In this document: one piece after another, positions 1-5,747 of the stretch | How the letters are laid out: each line of letters begins with the position of its first letter | How positions within the stretch are numbered: the first letter of the stretch is position 1 | Assembly (NCBI GenBank): GCA_020724185.1 | Contig: DYHL01000041.1 | Coordinates: forward strand, 1-7,909 | Direction: 5' to 3' | DNA length: 7,909 bases | Origin: Candidatus Nitrosymbiomonas sp. | GTDB taxonomy: Bacteria; Sysuimicrobiota; Sysuimicrobiia; Sysuimicrobiales; Humicultoraceae | The notes under the pieces: generated by a model | Told to the model about the DNA's origin: nothing | The model's database searches: none | What the model saw: the letters and a program-made list of their open reading frames with translations, nothing else | Program-made: the position numbers and the translations under genes

Positions 1-595
1 GGATGCGCGAGGTAGTGTAAGTACGGCGCACGACAACCTCGGCCTGCCGGAGGCCTTCCTCGATGCTGCCACGCGTGAACGCGACGCGGTTGGCCACGTT
101 GCTGGGGCGCTCGGCCTTCTTCTCCTGCAAGACCACCGTCGCGTGCGCCTCGGCGTCATCCTCTTCGATCTCGGCAGACTCGCGTACCAGGGGCGCGTCC
201 TCGCGCAGCGCTTCGTCCATCGTCAGCACTGCGGTCAGCGGCTCGAACTCCACCGACGCACGGAGTACATCGAGCCCGTCGGATGCGGCCGTCTCGCTCT
301 CACCCAGCACCACCGCAACCGGCTCTCCGGTGTACCTGGTCATGGGTCCCGCGAGCAGGCGGGAGGTGCCGTTCCCGAGCCTGGACAGGTCGCTTGAGGT
401 CACCACGGCAGCGACGCCGGGGGTCGCCAGTGCCGGGCCGCGGTCCACGCGCACGATGCGCGCCCGCGGGTAGGGGCAGAGCAGCAACCGCGCGTGCAGC
501 ATCCCGCTCAGGCGCAGGTCCTCGGTGTACCTGGCCGCCCCCGTGACCTTCTCGAGGCCGTCGGTGCGCCTGTGGGCCGTACCAACTACCGGCAT
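1..595 (-). CDS. Xanthine dehydrogenase/CO dehydrogenase-family molybdopterin-binding large subunit, N-terminal part (3' end outside window)
   Basis: Reading the minus strand from the ATG at 595-593 gives 198 codons without a stop, running off the left edge. The N-terminus (MPVVGTAHRRTDGLEKVTGA, then ARYTEDLRL) is the classic opening of the molybdenum hydroxylase large subunit (XdhB/CoxL/aldehyde oxidase), here the a/b-hammerhead domain over about residues 15-130. Further family landmarks follow: HARLLLCPYPRARI, a PGVAAVVTSSDL stretch and RYTGEPVAVVLGES. The molybdopterin-binding domain and the catalytic glutamate would lie outside the window. Members hydroxylate purines, aldehydes, CO or other small substrates with a Moco cofactor, together with an FAD subunit and a 2Fe-2S subunit, neither of which is visible. 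The substrate cannot be told from this fragment. The start is supported by an upstream GGAGGGA at 5-bp spacing and by the position of the family motif. The gene is divergent from queF across 106 bp. Confidence 0.93.
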   Translation of the reverse strand, partial: MPVVGTAHRRTDGLEKVTGAARYTEDLRLSGMLHARLLLCPYPRARIVRVDRGPALATPGVAAVVTSSDLSRLGNGTSRLLAGPMTRYTGEPVAVVLGESETAASDGLDVLRASVEFEPLTAVLTMDEALREDAPLVRESAEIEEDDAEAHATVVLQEKKAERPSNVANRVAFTRGSIEEGLRQAEVVVRRTYTTSRI

Positions 596-600
596 TCTCG

Positions 601-607
601 TCCCTCC
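601..607 (-). promoter_or_regulatory. Ribosome binding site fixing the start of the molybdenum hydroxylase gene
   Basis: On the minus strand this reads GGAGGGA and ends 5 bases before the ATG at 595. It is the only strong Shine-Dalgarno sequence near that start and it agrees with the expected N-terminal family motif. Confidence 0.75.
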
Positions 608-649
608 GTTGTTGTTGCGGTGCTCTTCGTCACTACACGCCCGGATGCC

Positions 650-679
650 TTGCGGCCCGGGAGACGCGGCGCGTATGAT
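650..679 (+). promoter_or_regulatory. Putative sigma70-type promoter of queF-queT
   Basis: TTGCGG at 650-655 (3 of 6 matches to TTGACA) and TATGAT at 674-679 (5 of 6 to TATAAT) are separated by 18 bp. Transcription would start near 684-687, giving a leader of only about 15-18 nt that begins essentially at the Shine-Dalgarno sequence (AGGAGGGAGGGG, 687-698) of queF. The -10 box stands out in very G+C-rich sequence. The -35 is weak, so the call rests mainly on the -10 and its position. Confidence 0.45.
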
Positions 680-701
680 GCTGACCAGGAGGGAGGGGCA
701 C

Positions 702-1082
702 ATGGATCAAGAGGGCTACGAGCGCATCAACCCCAGTCTGCTGGATACCTTCCCCTACGAGTACCCGGGTAGCGACGCGGCCGTGGAGATAGCGACCGAC
801 GAGTTTACGGCGGTCTGCCCGTGGTCCGGTCTGCCCGACTTCGGCCGACTGACCGTGCGCTACGTTCCACGCGAGCGCGTGCTGGAGCTCAAGTCGTTCA
901 AGTTCTACCTCCATTCCTACCGTAATGCCGGCATCTACCAGGAGCACGCGGCCAACCGCATCCTGGCAGACCTGGTGGCTGCCACCGCGCCGAAGTGGAT
1001 GGAGCTGGTGCTCGACTACAACGTCCGCGGCGGGGTCCACACGACCGTCCGGGCCCGCTGGCCGCAGGAGGAGGCCGGGTAG
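702..1082 (+). CDS. queF: NADPH-dependent 7-cyano-7-deazaguanine (preQ0) reductase QueF, type I
   Basis: This 126-residue protein has the size and motifs of unimodular (YkvM-like) QueF, a cytoplasmic T-fold enzyme. It reduces the nitrile of preQ0 to the aminomethyl group of preQ1, the base that is inserted into tRNA for queuosine. Visible landmarks: the catalytic segment FTAVCPWSGLPDFG with the nucleophile Cys39 that forms the thioimide and the proton-donor Asp46; the QueF NADPH-binding motif ELKSFKFYL at 62-70 (canonical E(S/L)K(S/A)xK(L/Y)(Y/F/W)); and YQEHAANRI at 79-87, which carries the substrate-binding Glu81 and His82. It starts at ATG 702 after a strong AGGAGGGAGGGG (687-698). An in-frame upstream start would extend it into the divergent promoter region and is not needed. 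Only one base (1083) separates its stop codon from the proposed CTG start of queT, which implies a two-gene operon. No truncation or missing residue is seen. Confidence 0.96.
   Translation: MDQEGYERINPSLLDTFPYEYPGSDAAVEIATDEFTAVCPWSGLPDFGRLTVRYVPRERVLELKSFKFYLHSYRNAGIYQEHAANRILADLVAATAPKWMELVLDYNVRGGVHTTVRARWPQEEAG
1066..1074 (+). promoter_or_regulatory. Ribosome binding site deciding a CTG start for queT
   Basis: AGGAGGAGG lies in the last codons of queF. The spacing from its end to CTG 1084 is 9 bases, which is ideal. The next in-frame candidate, GTG 1102, would be 27 bases away and has no clear Shine-Dalgarno sequence of its own. Confidence 0.65.
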
Positions 1083-1083
1083 C

Positions 1084-1563
1084 CTGCGGGTTCTCGCCGA
1101 GGTGTGCGTTATCGCCGCCGTCTACGCGGCGTTGACCGTGGCATTCGGCCCGATCAGCTACGGTCCGATTCAGTTCCGGATTCCCGAGGCGCTGAAGTCG
1201 CTGGTCATCTGGCGGCCCCACCTGGTGGCGGCGTTCGTCCTCGGCAACTTCCTGAGCAACATCACCAGCCCGCAGGCAGGCATCTGGGAACTCGCTTTTA
1301 TGCCGCTGGCCAACCTGGCCGGTGCGTGGCTGTGCTTTGCGATTGGTCGGCGGTTCGAGTGGGCCGGGGCCGCGGCCTACGCCGTGGTGATCGCCGCGGC
1401 AGTGGCCCTGATGCTGTCGGTGCTGCTGGATGTGCCGTTTGCAGTGCTGTTCCCGCCGCTCCTGCTGAGCGAGGTCGTGCTCATCGTCGGCGGTGTTCCG
1501 ATCATGGCCCGCATCCACCGGGCGGTCGAGGAGCGCGAGCGGCGCGCAGGCGCCGGGTCGTAG
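1084..1563 (+). CDS. queT: QueT-family queuosine-precursor transporter (energy-coupling factor S-component type), probable CTG start
   Basis: This small hydrophobic membrane protein (159 residues from CTG 1084) carries the QueT hallmark ISYGPIQFRIPEAL (25-38) after a first membrane segment at about residues 5-22. Further hydrophobic stretches lie at about 45-60, 68-88, 95-115 and 118-140, followed by a basic, charged C-terminal tail (IHRAVEERERR). QueT proteins are inferred to import 7-deazaguanine precursors (preQ0/preQ1) and often sit under preQ1 riboswitches. Here the gene directly follows queF, which supports the role. If preQ0 is imported, QueF would supply the next step. No ATG exists in the N-terminal region. 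CTG 1084 is favoured by AGGAGGAGG 9 bases upstream and because it keeps the full first helix. GTG 1102 is the fallback and would shorten the protein by six residues. The gene converges with the Nudix gene across 33 bp (1564-1596), in which I see no convincing terminator hairpin. Confidence 0.85.
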   Translation: MRVLAEVCVIAAVYAALTVAFGPISYGPIQFRIPEALKSLVIWRPHLVAAFVLGNFLSNITSPQAGIWELAFMPLANLAGAWLCFAIGRRFEWAGAAAYAVVIAAAVALMLSVLLDVPFAVLFPPLLLSEVVLIVGGVPIMARIHRAVEERERRAGAGS

Positions 1564-1596
1564 CTCGGCAGCGCCCAGCCGCGGTGTTCCAGTGCC

Positions 1597-2049
1597 CTAC
1601 CGCAGCGTGCTACCCCAGCCGCTGCTGCCCCACCCACTGTCGGGACCTGCGGCGAGCCACCGCGGCAGGAGTTCGCAGAGCACCCGGGGTTGCAGGTTCC
1701 TGGCGGCGAGCTGGTCCGTGGGCTGCCAGACGAACTCGAGGTGCGGTTCCACCGATCCAACAGGAGCCGGCCTGTCGAGCCCGGGCCAGGTGACCTCGAA
1801 CACCAGGTTCAACTCGTGGCTTGGTCCCAGCGGGTCGGTCCAGGCATGCTCGACCGCGCCCAGGAACCTCCCGACCTCCATCGCGATTCCCAATTCCTCC
1901 TGAAGCTCCCGGGCCAGCGCTGAGGAGGCCGCTTCGCCGAACTCTACGTGCCCTCCGGGCAGGAAGGTGTGCGGGGCGCCCTTCTTGCGGGCGAGCAGGA
2001 TGTGCCGCCCGGCGGTGATCGCGGCCCTGGCGATGATCTCGATCGTCAC
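1597..2049 (-). CDS. Nudix hydrolase, last gene of the ABC transporter operon
   Basis: This 150-residue protein has a perfect Nudix box at 33-55: GGHVEFGE, seven residues, then RELQEELGI, matching GX5EX7REUXEEXGU. The metal-binding glutamates are E48, E51 and E52. These enzymes hydrolyse nucleoside diphosphates linked to another moiety (NTPs, nucleotide sugars, cofactors, damaged nucleotides). The box does not reveal the substrate. The rest (IIARAAITAGRHILLARKKG before the box, then LNLVFEVTW and HLEFVWQPTDQL) is typical of short single-domain, MutT/ADP-ribose-like Nudix proteins. The C-terminal tail contains a small repeat (SGWGSSGWGS). It starts at a GTG (2049-2047) that overlaps the TGA of the binding-protein gene (GTGA), with only a weak GGGG upstream, so translation probably depends on coupling to the upstream gene. 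That places it as the fourth gene of the ABC operon. Confidence 0.93.
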   Translation of the reverse strand: MTIEIIARAAITAGRHILLARKKGAPHTFLPGGHVEFGEAASSALARELQEELGIAMEVGRFLGAVEHAWTDPLGPSHELNLVFEVTWPGLDRPAPVGSVEPHLEFVWQPTDQLAARNLQPRVLCELLPRWLAAGPDSGWGSSGWGSTLR

Positions 2050-3086
2050 GGCCCCAGCCGCTTCAGTGCCTCCTGCTGGAATCGCCGGTCCACCATCTGC
2101 TCGATCGGAATTGCCGCCGCGTAGTCGGCCAGTCCGGCCTCACGGAAGGCCTTCTCCATGTCCACGATCGTGGGGGTGACGATCCGCATGTCACGGTAGT
2201 AGAGCAGCGGCGGCTCGCCGCGCAGCACCTCATCGCGCACGCCCGTGTACTTCTTGTAGGCCGCGACATTATCTGGGTCCAGGTACTGCTCGCCCTGCAT
2301 GGCGCGCGCCGCCGTCATCAGCGCCATCAGGAAGCGCGTGGCGACCTCGGGCCGGGTGCGCATGAACCCGCCCGAGAACGCGAACACCGTGGTTGAGGTG
2401 CCGGGCGCGAAGTTCTCGAGCAACGGCCGCGCCAGGAACTGGGCCAGCGCAGCCGAGGAGAACGGCGAGCCGGTCAGGGACGCGTCCAAGCGGCCGGCGC
2501 GCAGGGCCGGGCCGTGGTCGGGGTTGGGTAGGTTAACCAGCTCGAAGTCGCGCGGCCCGATTCCGCCGCGCCGCGCGCCGATGAGGAAGAGATAATGGCC
2601 GGCCGATCCCGCGCCGCCGGCGACTCCCACGCGCCGGCCCCGCAGGTCGCGCACCGACCGTATCTCGCCCGAGTCGAAGAGGTCCATGCGCGCCAGGATT
2701 CGCGTGCCGTGGCGCTGCCCCCACGAGGAGGTGGAGGCGACGACGCGCATCTCCAGTCCGCGGTTGAAGGCGTTGAAGATCGAGGCGGCCAGGCCGATCG
2801 CGCCCACGTCGAGGCGGTCCTGAGCCAGGAAGGCCACCGCCTCCGTGCCCGATGCCACCCGCTGCAGGTCAACCTCGATGCCCTGGTCGCGCAGGAATCC
2901 GCGCTCCATCGCCACGTAGAGCGTGGCGAAGTTGATCAGCGGCACGTGCGCCACGACGACCTTCTCGAGGCGCGGCGCTGCCGGCGCCGAGACGCCCGGT
3001 GTCGCGGCGCCGGTGACCAGCACCATCGCAACCACCACCGTCGCGACGGCGGCCTGCACTGCCCAAAGCCGGCTCGAACTACCCAT
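2046..3086 (-). CDS. ABC transporter substrate-binding protein, NMT1/SsuA/TauA-like (periplasmic)
   Basis: This 346-residue protein has an N-terminal signal peptide (hydrophobic core at about 8-27, small residues and likely cleavage near VSA at 32-34) and no lipobox cysteine, so it is probably a soluble periplasmic protein. The mature part opens with the NMT1/SsuA pattern: KVVVAHVPLINFATLYVAME, GFLRDQGIEVDL, a gap, DVGAIGLAASIFNAF, then DLRGRRVGVAGGAGSAGHY. This is the two-lobe periplasmic fold (type II) used for sulfonates, taurine, nitrate, riboflavin or pyrimidine precursors. The ligand cannot be assigned. It would deliver solute to the permease and ATPase encoded just upstream. The start ATG 3086 has a strong AGGAGGGAG 8 bases upstream and overlaps the permease gene by 8 bp. 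Its stop overlaps the Nudix start. Confidence 0.93.
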   Translation of the reverse strand: MGSSSRLWAVQAAVATVVVAMVLVTGAATPGVSAPAAPRLEKVVVAHVPLINFATLYVAMERGFLRDQGIEVDLQRVASGTEAVAFLAQDRLDVGAIGLAASIFNAFNRGLEMRVVASTSSWGQRHGTRILARMDLFDSGEIRSVRDLRGRRVGVAGGAGSAGHYLFLIGARRGGIGPRDFELVNLPNPDHGPALRAGRLDASLTGSPFSSAALAQFLARPLLENFAPGTSTTVFAFSGGFMRTRPEVATRFLMALMTAARAMQGEQYLDPDNVAAYKKYTGVRDEVLRGEPPLLYYRDMRIVTPTIVDMEKAFREAGLADYAAAIPIEQMVDRRFQQEALKRLGP

Positions 3087-3870
3087 GATCCACTCTCCCT
3101 CCTCGTGGACGGTCGTCCTCCAGCCACGGCATCACGCGGCGGCCGATCCGGCGGACGACCTCGTACGACAGCATTCCCAATGCACCGATGACGATGAACC
3201 CAGCGAACATCTCTTCGGGCCGCAGCGTGTTCCAGGCGAACCAGATGAAGTAGCCGATGCCGTCCTTGGCGGCGACGAACTCGGCGGCGATGATCACGAT
3301 CAGCGCGGTACCCAGGGCCAGGCGCATGCCGGTGAAGATCGCAGGCAGCGCGCCTGGGAGGATGATGTGCGCGAACATCTGCAGCCGCCTCGCGCCAAAC
3401 GCCCTGCCCGCCTCGATGTAGAGCGGCTCGACCCCGACCACCGCGGCGGTCGTGTTGATTACCACGATGAAGAAGGTCGCGATAGCGATGATGGCGATCT
3501 TCGAGGCCTCGCCCAGACCAAAGATCAGCATGACCAGCGGCAGGATCGCCACCTTTGGGATCACGTAGAGCGCCGAGATGGTCGGTTCGAGCGCCACTCG
3601 CAGCGAGCGGACCGTGCCCAGCGCCAGGCCCGCTGCCAGGCCTGCCGCGGCGCCGATCGCAAAGCCAGCCAGCACGCGCGTGACGCTGGCCGCGGTGTGC
3701 GCCGCCAGGGTGCCGTCGGTGAGCAGGCGCCAGAACGTGAGGATCACGAGCGACGGCGGTGGGAAGAACCGCGCATCGAGCACGCCCGTCCGGATCGCCA
3801 GTTCCCACAGGCCGACCAAGAAGATAGGCGCGCCCAGCGCCAGCAGGCGGTCGCGATGCGGGTCACTCAT
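3079..3870 (-). CDS. ABC transporter permease, SsuC/TauC-type (BPD inner-membrane component)
   Basis: This 263-residue integral membrane protein has about six predicted helices (roughly 10-27, 65-86, 98-119, 122-146, 186-203 and 221-239). The cytoplasmic EAA loop that contacts the ATPase is clear at 153-172: EAGRAFGARR, then IILPGALP, with the conserved glycine and the LP pair. The short N-terminal part ending in FFPPPS and the first-helix WELAIRTG are typical of the SsuC/TauC/NrtB group. It forms the channel of the importer, probably as a homodimer. It starts at ATG 3870, overlapping the TGA of the ATPase gene (ATGA), and overlaps the binding-protein gene at its 3' end. Its own Shine-Dalgarno is weak (GGGG), in line with translational coupling. 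Confidence 0.94.
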   Translation of the reverse strand: MSDPHRDRLLALGAPIFLVGLWELAIRTGVLDARFFPPPSLVILTFWRLLTDGTLAAHTAASVTRVLAGFAIGAAAGLAAGLALGTVRSLRVALEPTISALYVIPKVAILPLVMLIFGLGEASKIAIIAIATFFIVVINTTAAVVGVEPLYIEAGRAFGARRLQMFAHIILPGALPAIFTGMRLALGTALIVIIAAEFVAAKDGIGYFIWFAWNTLRPEEMFAGFIVIGALGMLSYEVVRRIGRRVMPWLEDDRPRGGRVDHG

Positions 3871-4646
3871 GCCCGGGGCCCCATCGCGGCGATCGCCTCG
3901 TCGCGCAGCGCTTCCCAGATCTGGTACGACAGTCCGGCGAACGCCGGATCGCCCATCACCTCGATGCCGCGCGGCCGGGTGAAGGGCACTGTGAACTCGG
4001 CCTTCAACCTCCCCGGGCGGGCGGTCATGAGCACGACCCGGTCACCCAGCAGGATCGCCTCCTCGATGTCGTGGGTGACGTACACTACCGTCTTGCGGTC
4101 GGCTTCCCACAGGTGCAACAACTCATCCATGAGAATCAGCCGGGTCTGCGCGTCGAGGGCGCCCAGCGGTTCGTCCATCAGCAGGACCTCGGGATCATTG
4201 GCGAAGGCCCGCGCGATGCCGACCCGCTGGCGCATTCCTCCTGAAAGCTGGCGCGGATAGGCGTCGGTAAACTCGCTTAATCCCACCCGGCCGATCCACT
4301 CGCACGCCGTGGCCTCGCGCTCGGGCCGGGCTACGCCCCGCATCTGCAGTCCGAAGGCCACGTTCTGCAGCACCGTCTTCCATGGGAAGATCGCATATTC
4401 TTGAAAGACAAGGCTGTGCAATGGCTTGCCCCGGTCACCGCCGGCGATCGCCGCCGTCCCGGAGGAGCAGGGAACGAGGCCTGCCAGGATGCGCAGCAGC
4501 GTGGACTTACCGCAGCCAGAGGGCCCCACGATGCAGACGAACTCCCCCTCGGGCACCTTGAGGGAGACCCGATCCAGCGCCACCACAGGGCGGCCCTGCC
4601 CCGGGTAGATCTTGGTCACATCGGATACGATGATCTTCGCGGACAT
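3867..4646 (-). CDS. ABC transporter ATP-binding protein, SsuB/TauB/NrtD-type; first gene of the operon
   Basis: All nucleotide-binding motifs are intact in this 259-residue protein: Walker A GPSGCGKST (41-49), Q-loop Gln82 in VFQEYAIFPWKT, signature LSGGMRQR (134-141), Walker B VLLMDEP (154-160, with Glu159 catalytic), D-loop GALD (162-165) and switch His192 in YVTHDIEEA. The sequence around the Q-loop (FPWKTVLQNV) and the YVTHDIEEAILL and ARPGR segments are those of the nitrate/sulfonate/taurine importer ATPases. It energises uptake through the adjacent permease from the cytoplasmic face. The start ATG 4646 keeps the normal N-terminus (IIVSDVTKIYPG), but I see no Shine-Dalgarno sequence in the 20 bases before it, unlike most genes here. 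It is divergent from tctC across 137 bp. Confidence 0.96.
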   Translation of the reverse strand: MSAKIIVSDVTKIYPGQGRPVVALDRVSLKVPEGEFVCIVGPSGCGKSTLLRILAGLVPCSSGTAAIAGGDRGKPLHSLVFQEYAIFPWKTVLQNVAFGLQMRGVARPEREATACEWIGRVGLSEFTDAYPRQLSGGMRQRVGIARAFANDPEVLLMDEPLGALDAQTRLILMDELLHLWEADRKTVVYVTHDIEEAILLGDRVVLMTARPGRLKAEFTVPFTRPRGIEVMGDPAFAGLSYQIWEALRDEAIAAMGPRA

Positions 4647-4708
4647 TGAACTGTTTCATTCTGCGTCTGTACGGCCTACTCCTCGGAGCACGGAACACGG
4701 CAGGACGG

Positions 4709-4744
4709 GCTCCACCGGCCAGAGAAGCATCCTGGCGGGGGAGC
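4709..4744. promoter_or_regulatory. Imperfect inverted repeat in the divergent transporter spacer (possible operator or leader hairpin)
   Basis: The arms are 4709-4722 and 4732-4744 around a 9-base loop (4723-4731). Pairing from the loop outward is CCGAG-type 5 bp (GCCAG with CTGGC, allowing for the G4717/G4737 mismatch just outside), 2 bp, a bulged A4714, then 5 bp (GCTCC with GGAGC), 12 bp in total. It lies 40 bp before the tctC start and could be read as an operator shared by the two divergent transport operons or as an RNA hairpin in the tctC leader. G+C-rich sequence makes such pairings easier by chance, so confidence is low. I found no strong promoter in 4647-4783. The best plus-strand candidate, TTGAAC (4646-4651) and TGTACG (4668-4673), is poor. 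Confidence 0.35.
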
Positions 4745-4752
4745 ACGCGGGG

Positions 4753-4768
4753 GAAGCACTGAAGCACT
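4753..4768 (+). repeat. Tandem 8-bp direct repeat before the tctC ribosome binding site
   Basis: GAAGCACT occurs twice in a row (4753-4760 and 4761-4768), directly followed by AAGGAGG. It may be a slippage duplication in the leader or a small protein- or RNA-binding element. Nothing in the sequence decides between these. Confidence 0.6.
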
Positions 4769-4775
4769 AAGGAGG
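4769..4775 (+). promoter_or_regulatory. Ribosome binding site fixing the GTG start of tctC
   Basis: AAGGAGG lies 8 bases before GTG 4784. It is the strongest Shine-Dalgarno match near the start and agrees with the signal peptide beginning MRRLIAL. Confidence 0.75.
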
Positions 4776-4783
4776 CGAGGACC

Positions 4784-5743
4784 GTGAGAAGGCTGATTGC
4801 TCTTGTCGGCGTCGTACTGCTGTTCGCCATGATTCCCGGCGGCCTCTCGGCATCGCCGGTCTGGCCGGAGGCACGGCCGGTGAGCATTGTGGTGCCCTTC
4901 ACAGCGGGCGGCGGAACCGACATCATTGCCCGCCAGATTCAGCGGGCCATGCAGCGCTTCATCGAGGCGCCGCTCGTGATCCGGAACATGCCCGGCGCCG
5001 GAAGCGGCATCGGGACAAACGAGGTGCTGCGCGCCAGGCCGGACGGCCACACGCTGCTGCTCTCCGGGACGCACACCGTAACCGCGACGCTGCAGGGCCT
5101 GGCCGCCGGTTCGATCATCCAACTCGACCACATCGCCAGCTTGAACTGGGATCCGTTCGTGATCGCAGTTCTGGAGGGTGCTCCATACAAGACCCTCCAG
5201 GAGCTGATTGATGCGGGCAAGCAGGCGCCGGGCAAGGTAACGATCGGACACGCCGGTGTCGGCGCGCTGACGCACCTGACCTCTGAGGCGCTCAACAAGG
5301 CCACCGGCAACCCCTGGACTGTTGTGCCGTTTGAGGGCGGCGCCCGCCTGATCGCCGGGGTGCTGGGGAACGTGGTGACAAGCGGCGTCTTCTCGCAGTC
5401 CGAGGTGCAGGCGCAGGCAGGGCGGCTGCGGCCGCTGGCGGTTACGAGCCTGCGGCGCACCACGCTGTTTCCGGCCACGCCCACCACGACCGAACTTGGG
5501 TTCAAGAACATCCCCCAGGGCAGTTTCCGCGCGATCAGCGGGCCCAAGGGGATTCCCATGGAGGTGCGTAGGGCCATCGCGTCCTCCGTGGCGCGGGCGA
5601 TGAACGATCCCCACTGGATCCAGTACGCGCGCGAGAGCGGGCTGGTGAAGACCTACATGGCCAACGAGGAGCTGGAGCGGTACTTCGCGGTGCTGACGCT
5701 GGACCTCTCGAAGCTGCTGCGCCAGGTCGGCCTCATGAAGTGA
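4784..5743 (+). CDS. tctC: Tripartite tricarboxylate transporter solute-binding protein, TctC/Bug family
   Basis: This 319-residue protein begins with a Sec signal peptide (MRR, hydrophobic core 4-19, small residues GGLSAS before about 24) and no lipobox. The mature part opens with the Bug/TctC signature: RPVSIVVPF, then AGGGTDIIARQ (41-51), followed by the NMPGAGSGIGTNE segment (68-80). Other family features are the PWTVVPFEGGARL segment (177-189), AGRLRPLAVTS (212-222) and the PTTTELGF turn (233-240). It would capture a small anionic solute, often a di- or tricarboxylate or aromatic acid, in the periplasm and pass it to TctAB. Its length matches the family. The start is GTG 4784, chosen for AAGGAGG 8 bases upstream. 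It is the first gene of the tct operon, and tctB starts four bases after its stop. The ligand is unknown: Bug proteins have diverse substrates. Confidence 0.95.
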   Translation: MRRLIALVGVVLLFAMIPGGLSASPVWPEARPVSIVVPFTAGGGTDIIARQIQRAMQRFIEAPLVIRNMPGAGSGIGTNEVLRARPDGHTLLLSGTHTVTATLQGLAAGSIIQLDHIASLNWDPFVIAVLEGAPYKTLQELIDAGKQAPGKVTIGHAGVGALTHLTSEALNKATGNPWTVVPFEGGARLIAGVLGNVVTSGVFSQSEVQAQAGRLRPLAVTSLRRTTLFPATPTTTELGFKNIPQGSFRAISGPKGIPMEVRRAIASSVARAMNDPHWIQYARESGLVKTYMANEELERYFAVLTLDLSKLLRQVGLMK

Positions 5744-5747
5744 GAAG

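Noticed and set aside
63..546. Plus-strand open frames in the first 550 bases
   Set aside because: The minus strand encodes an unbroken, recognisable molybdenum hydroxylase N-terminus here. The plus-strand frames are serine/arginine-rich shadows.
640..661. CCCGG/CCGGG 5-bp inverted repeat before queF
   Set aside because: It is short, its loop would hold the -35 region, and it is likely by chance in G+C-rich DNA. It is not a credible riboswitch or operator on its own.
525..701. Upstream in-frame extension of queF starting at 525
   Set aside because: It would overlap the start of the divergent molybdenum hydroxylase gene and the promoter, adds no family sequence, and ATG 702 has an excellent Shine-Dalgarno sequence.
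1564..1596. Possible bidirectional terminator between queT and the Nudix gene
   Set aside because: I could not find a stable stem followed by a T-run on either strand in these 33 bases.
3087..3110. Separate promoter for the binding-protein gene
   Set aside because: The strong ribosome binding site explains this purine-rich stretch. No -10/-35 pair was seen and the gene overlaps the permease gene, so one operon is the simpler reading.
2923..4260. Plus-strand open frame of 445 codons opposite the ABC operon
   Set aside because: It covers parts of three well-supported minus-strand genes, has low-complexity basic/acidic composition, and no motif.
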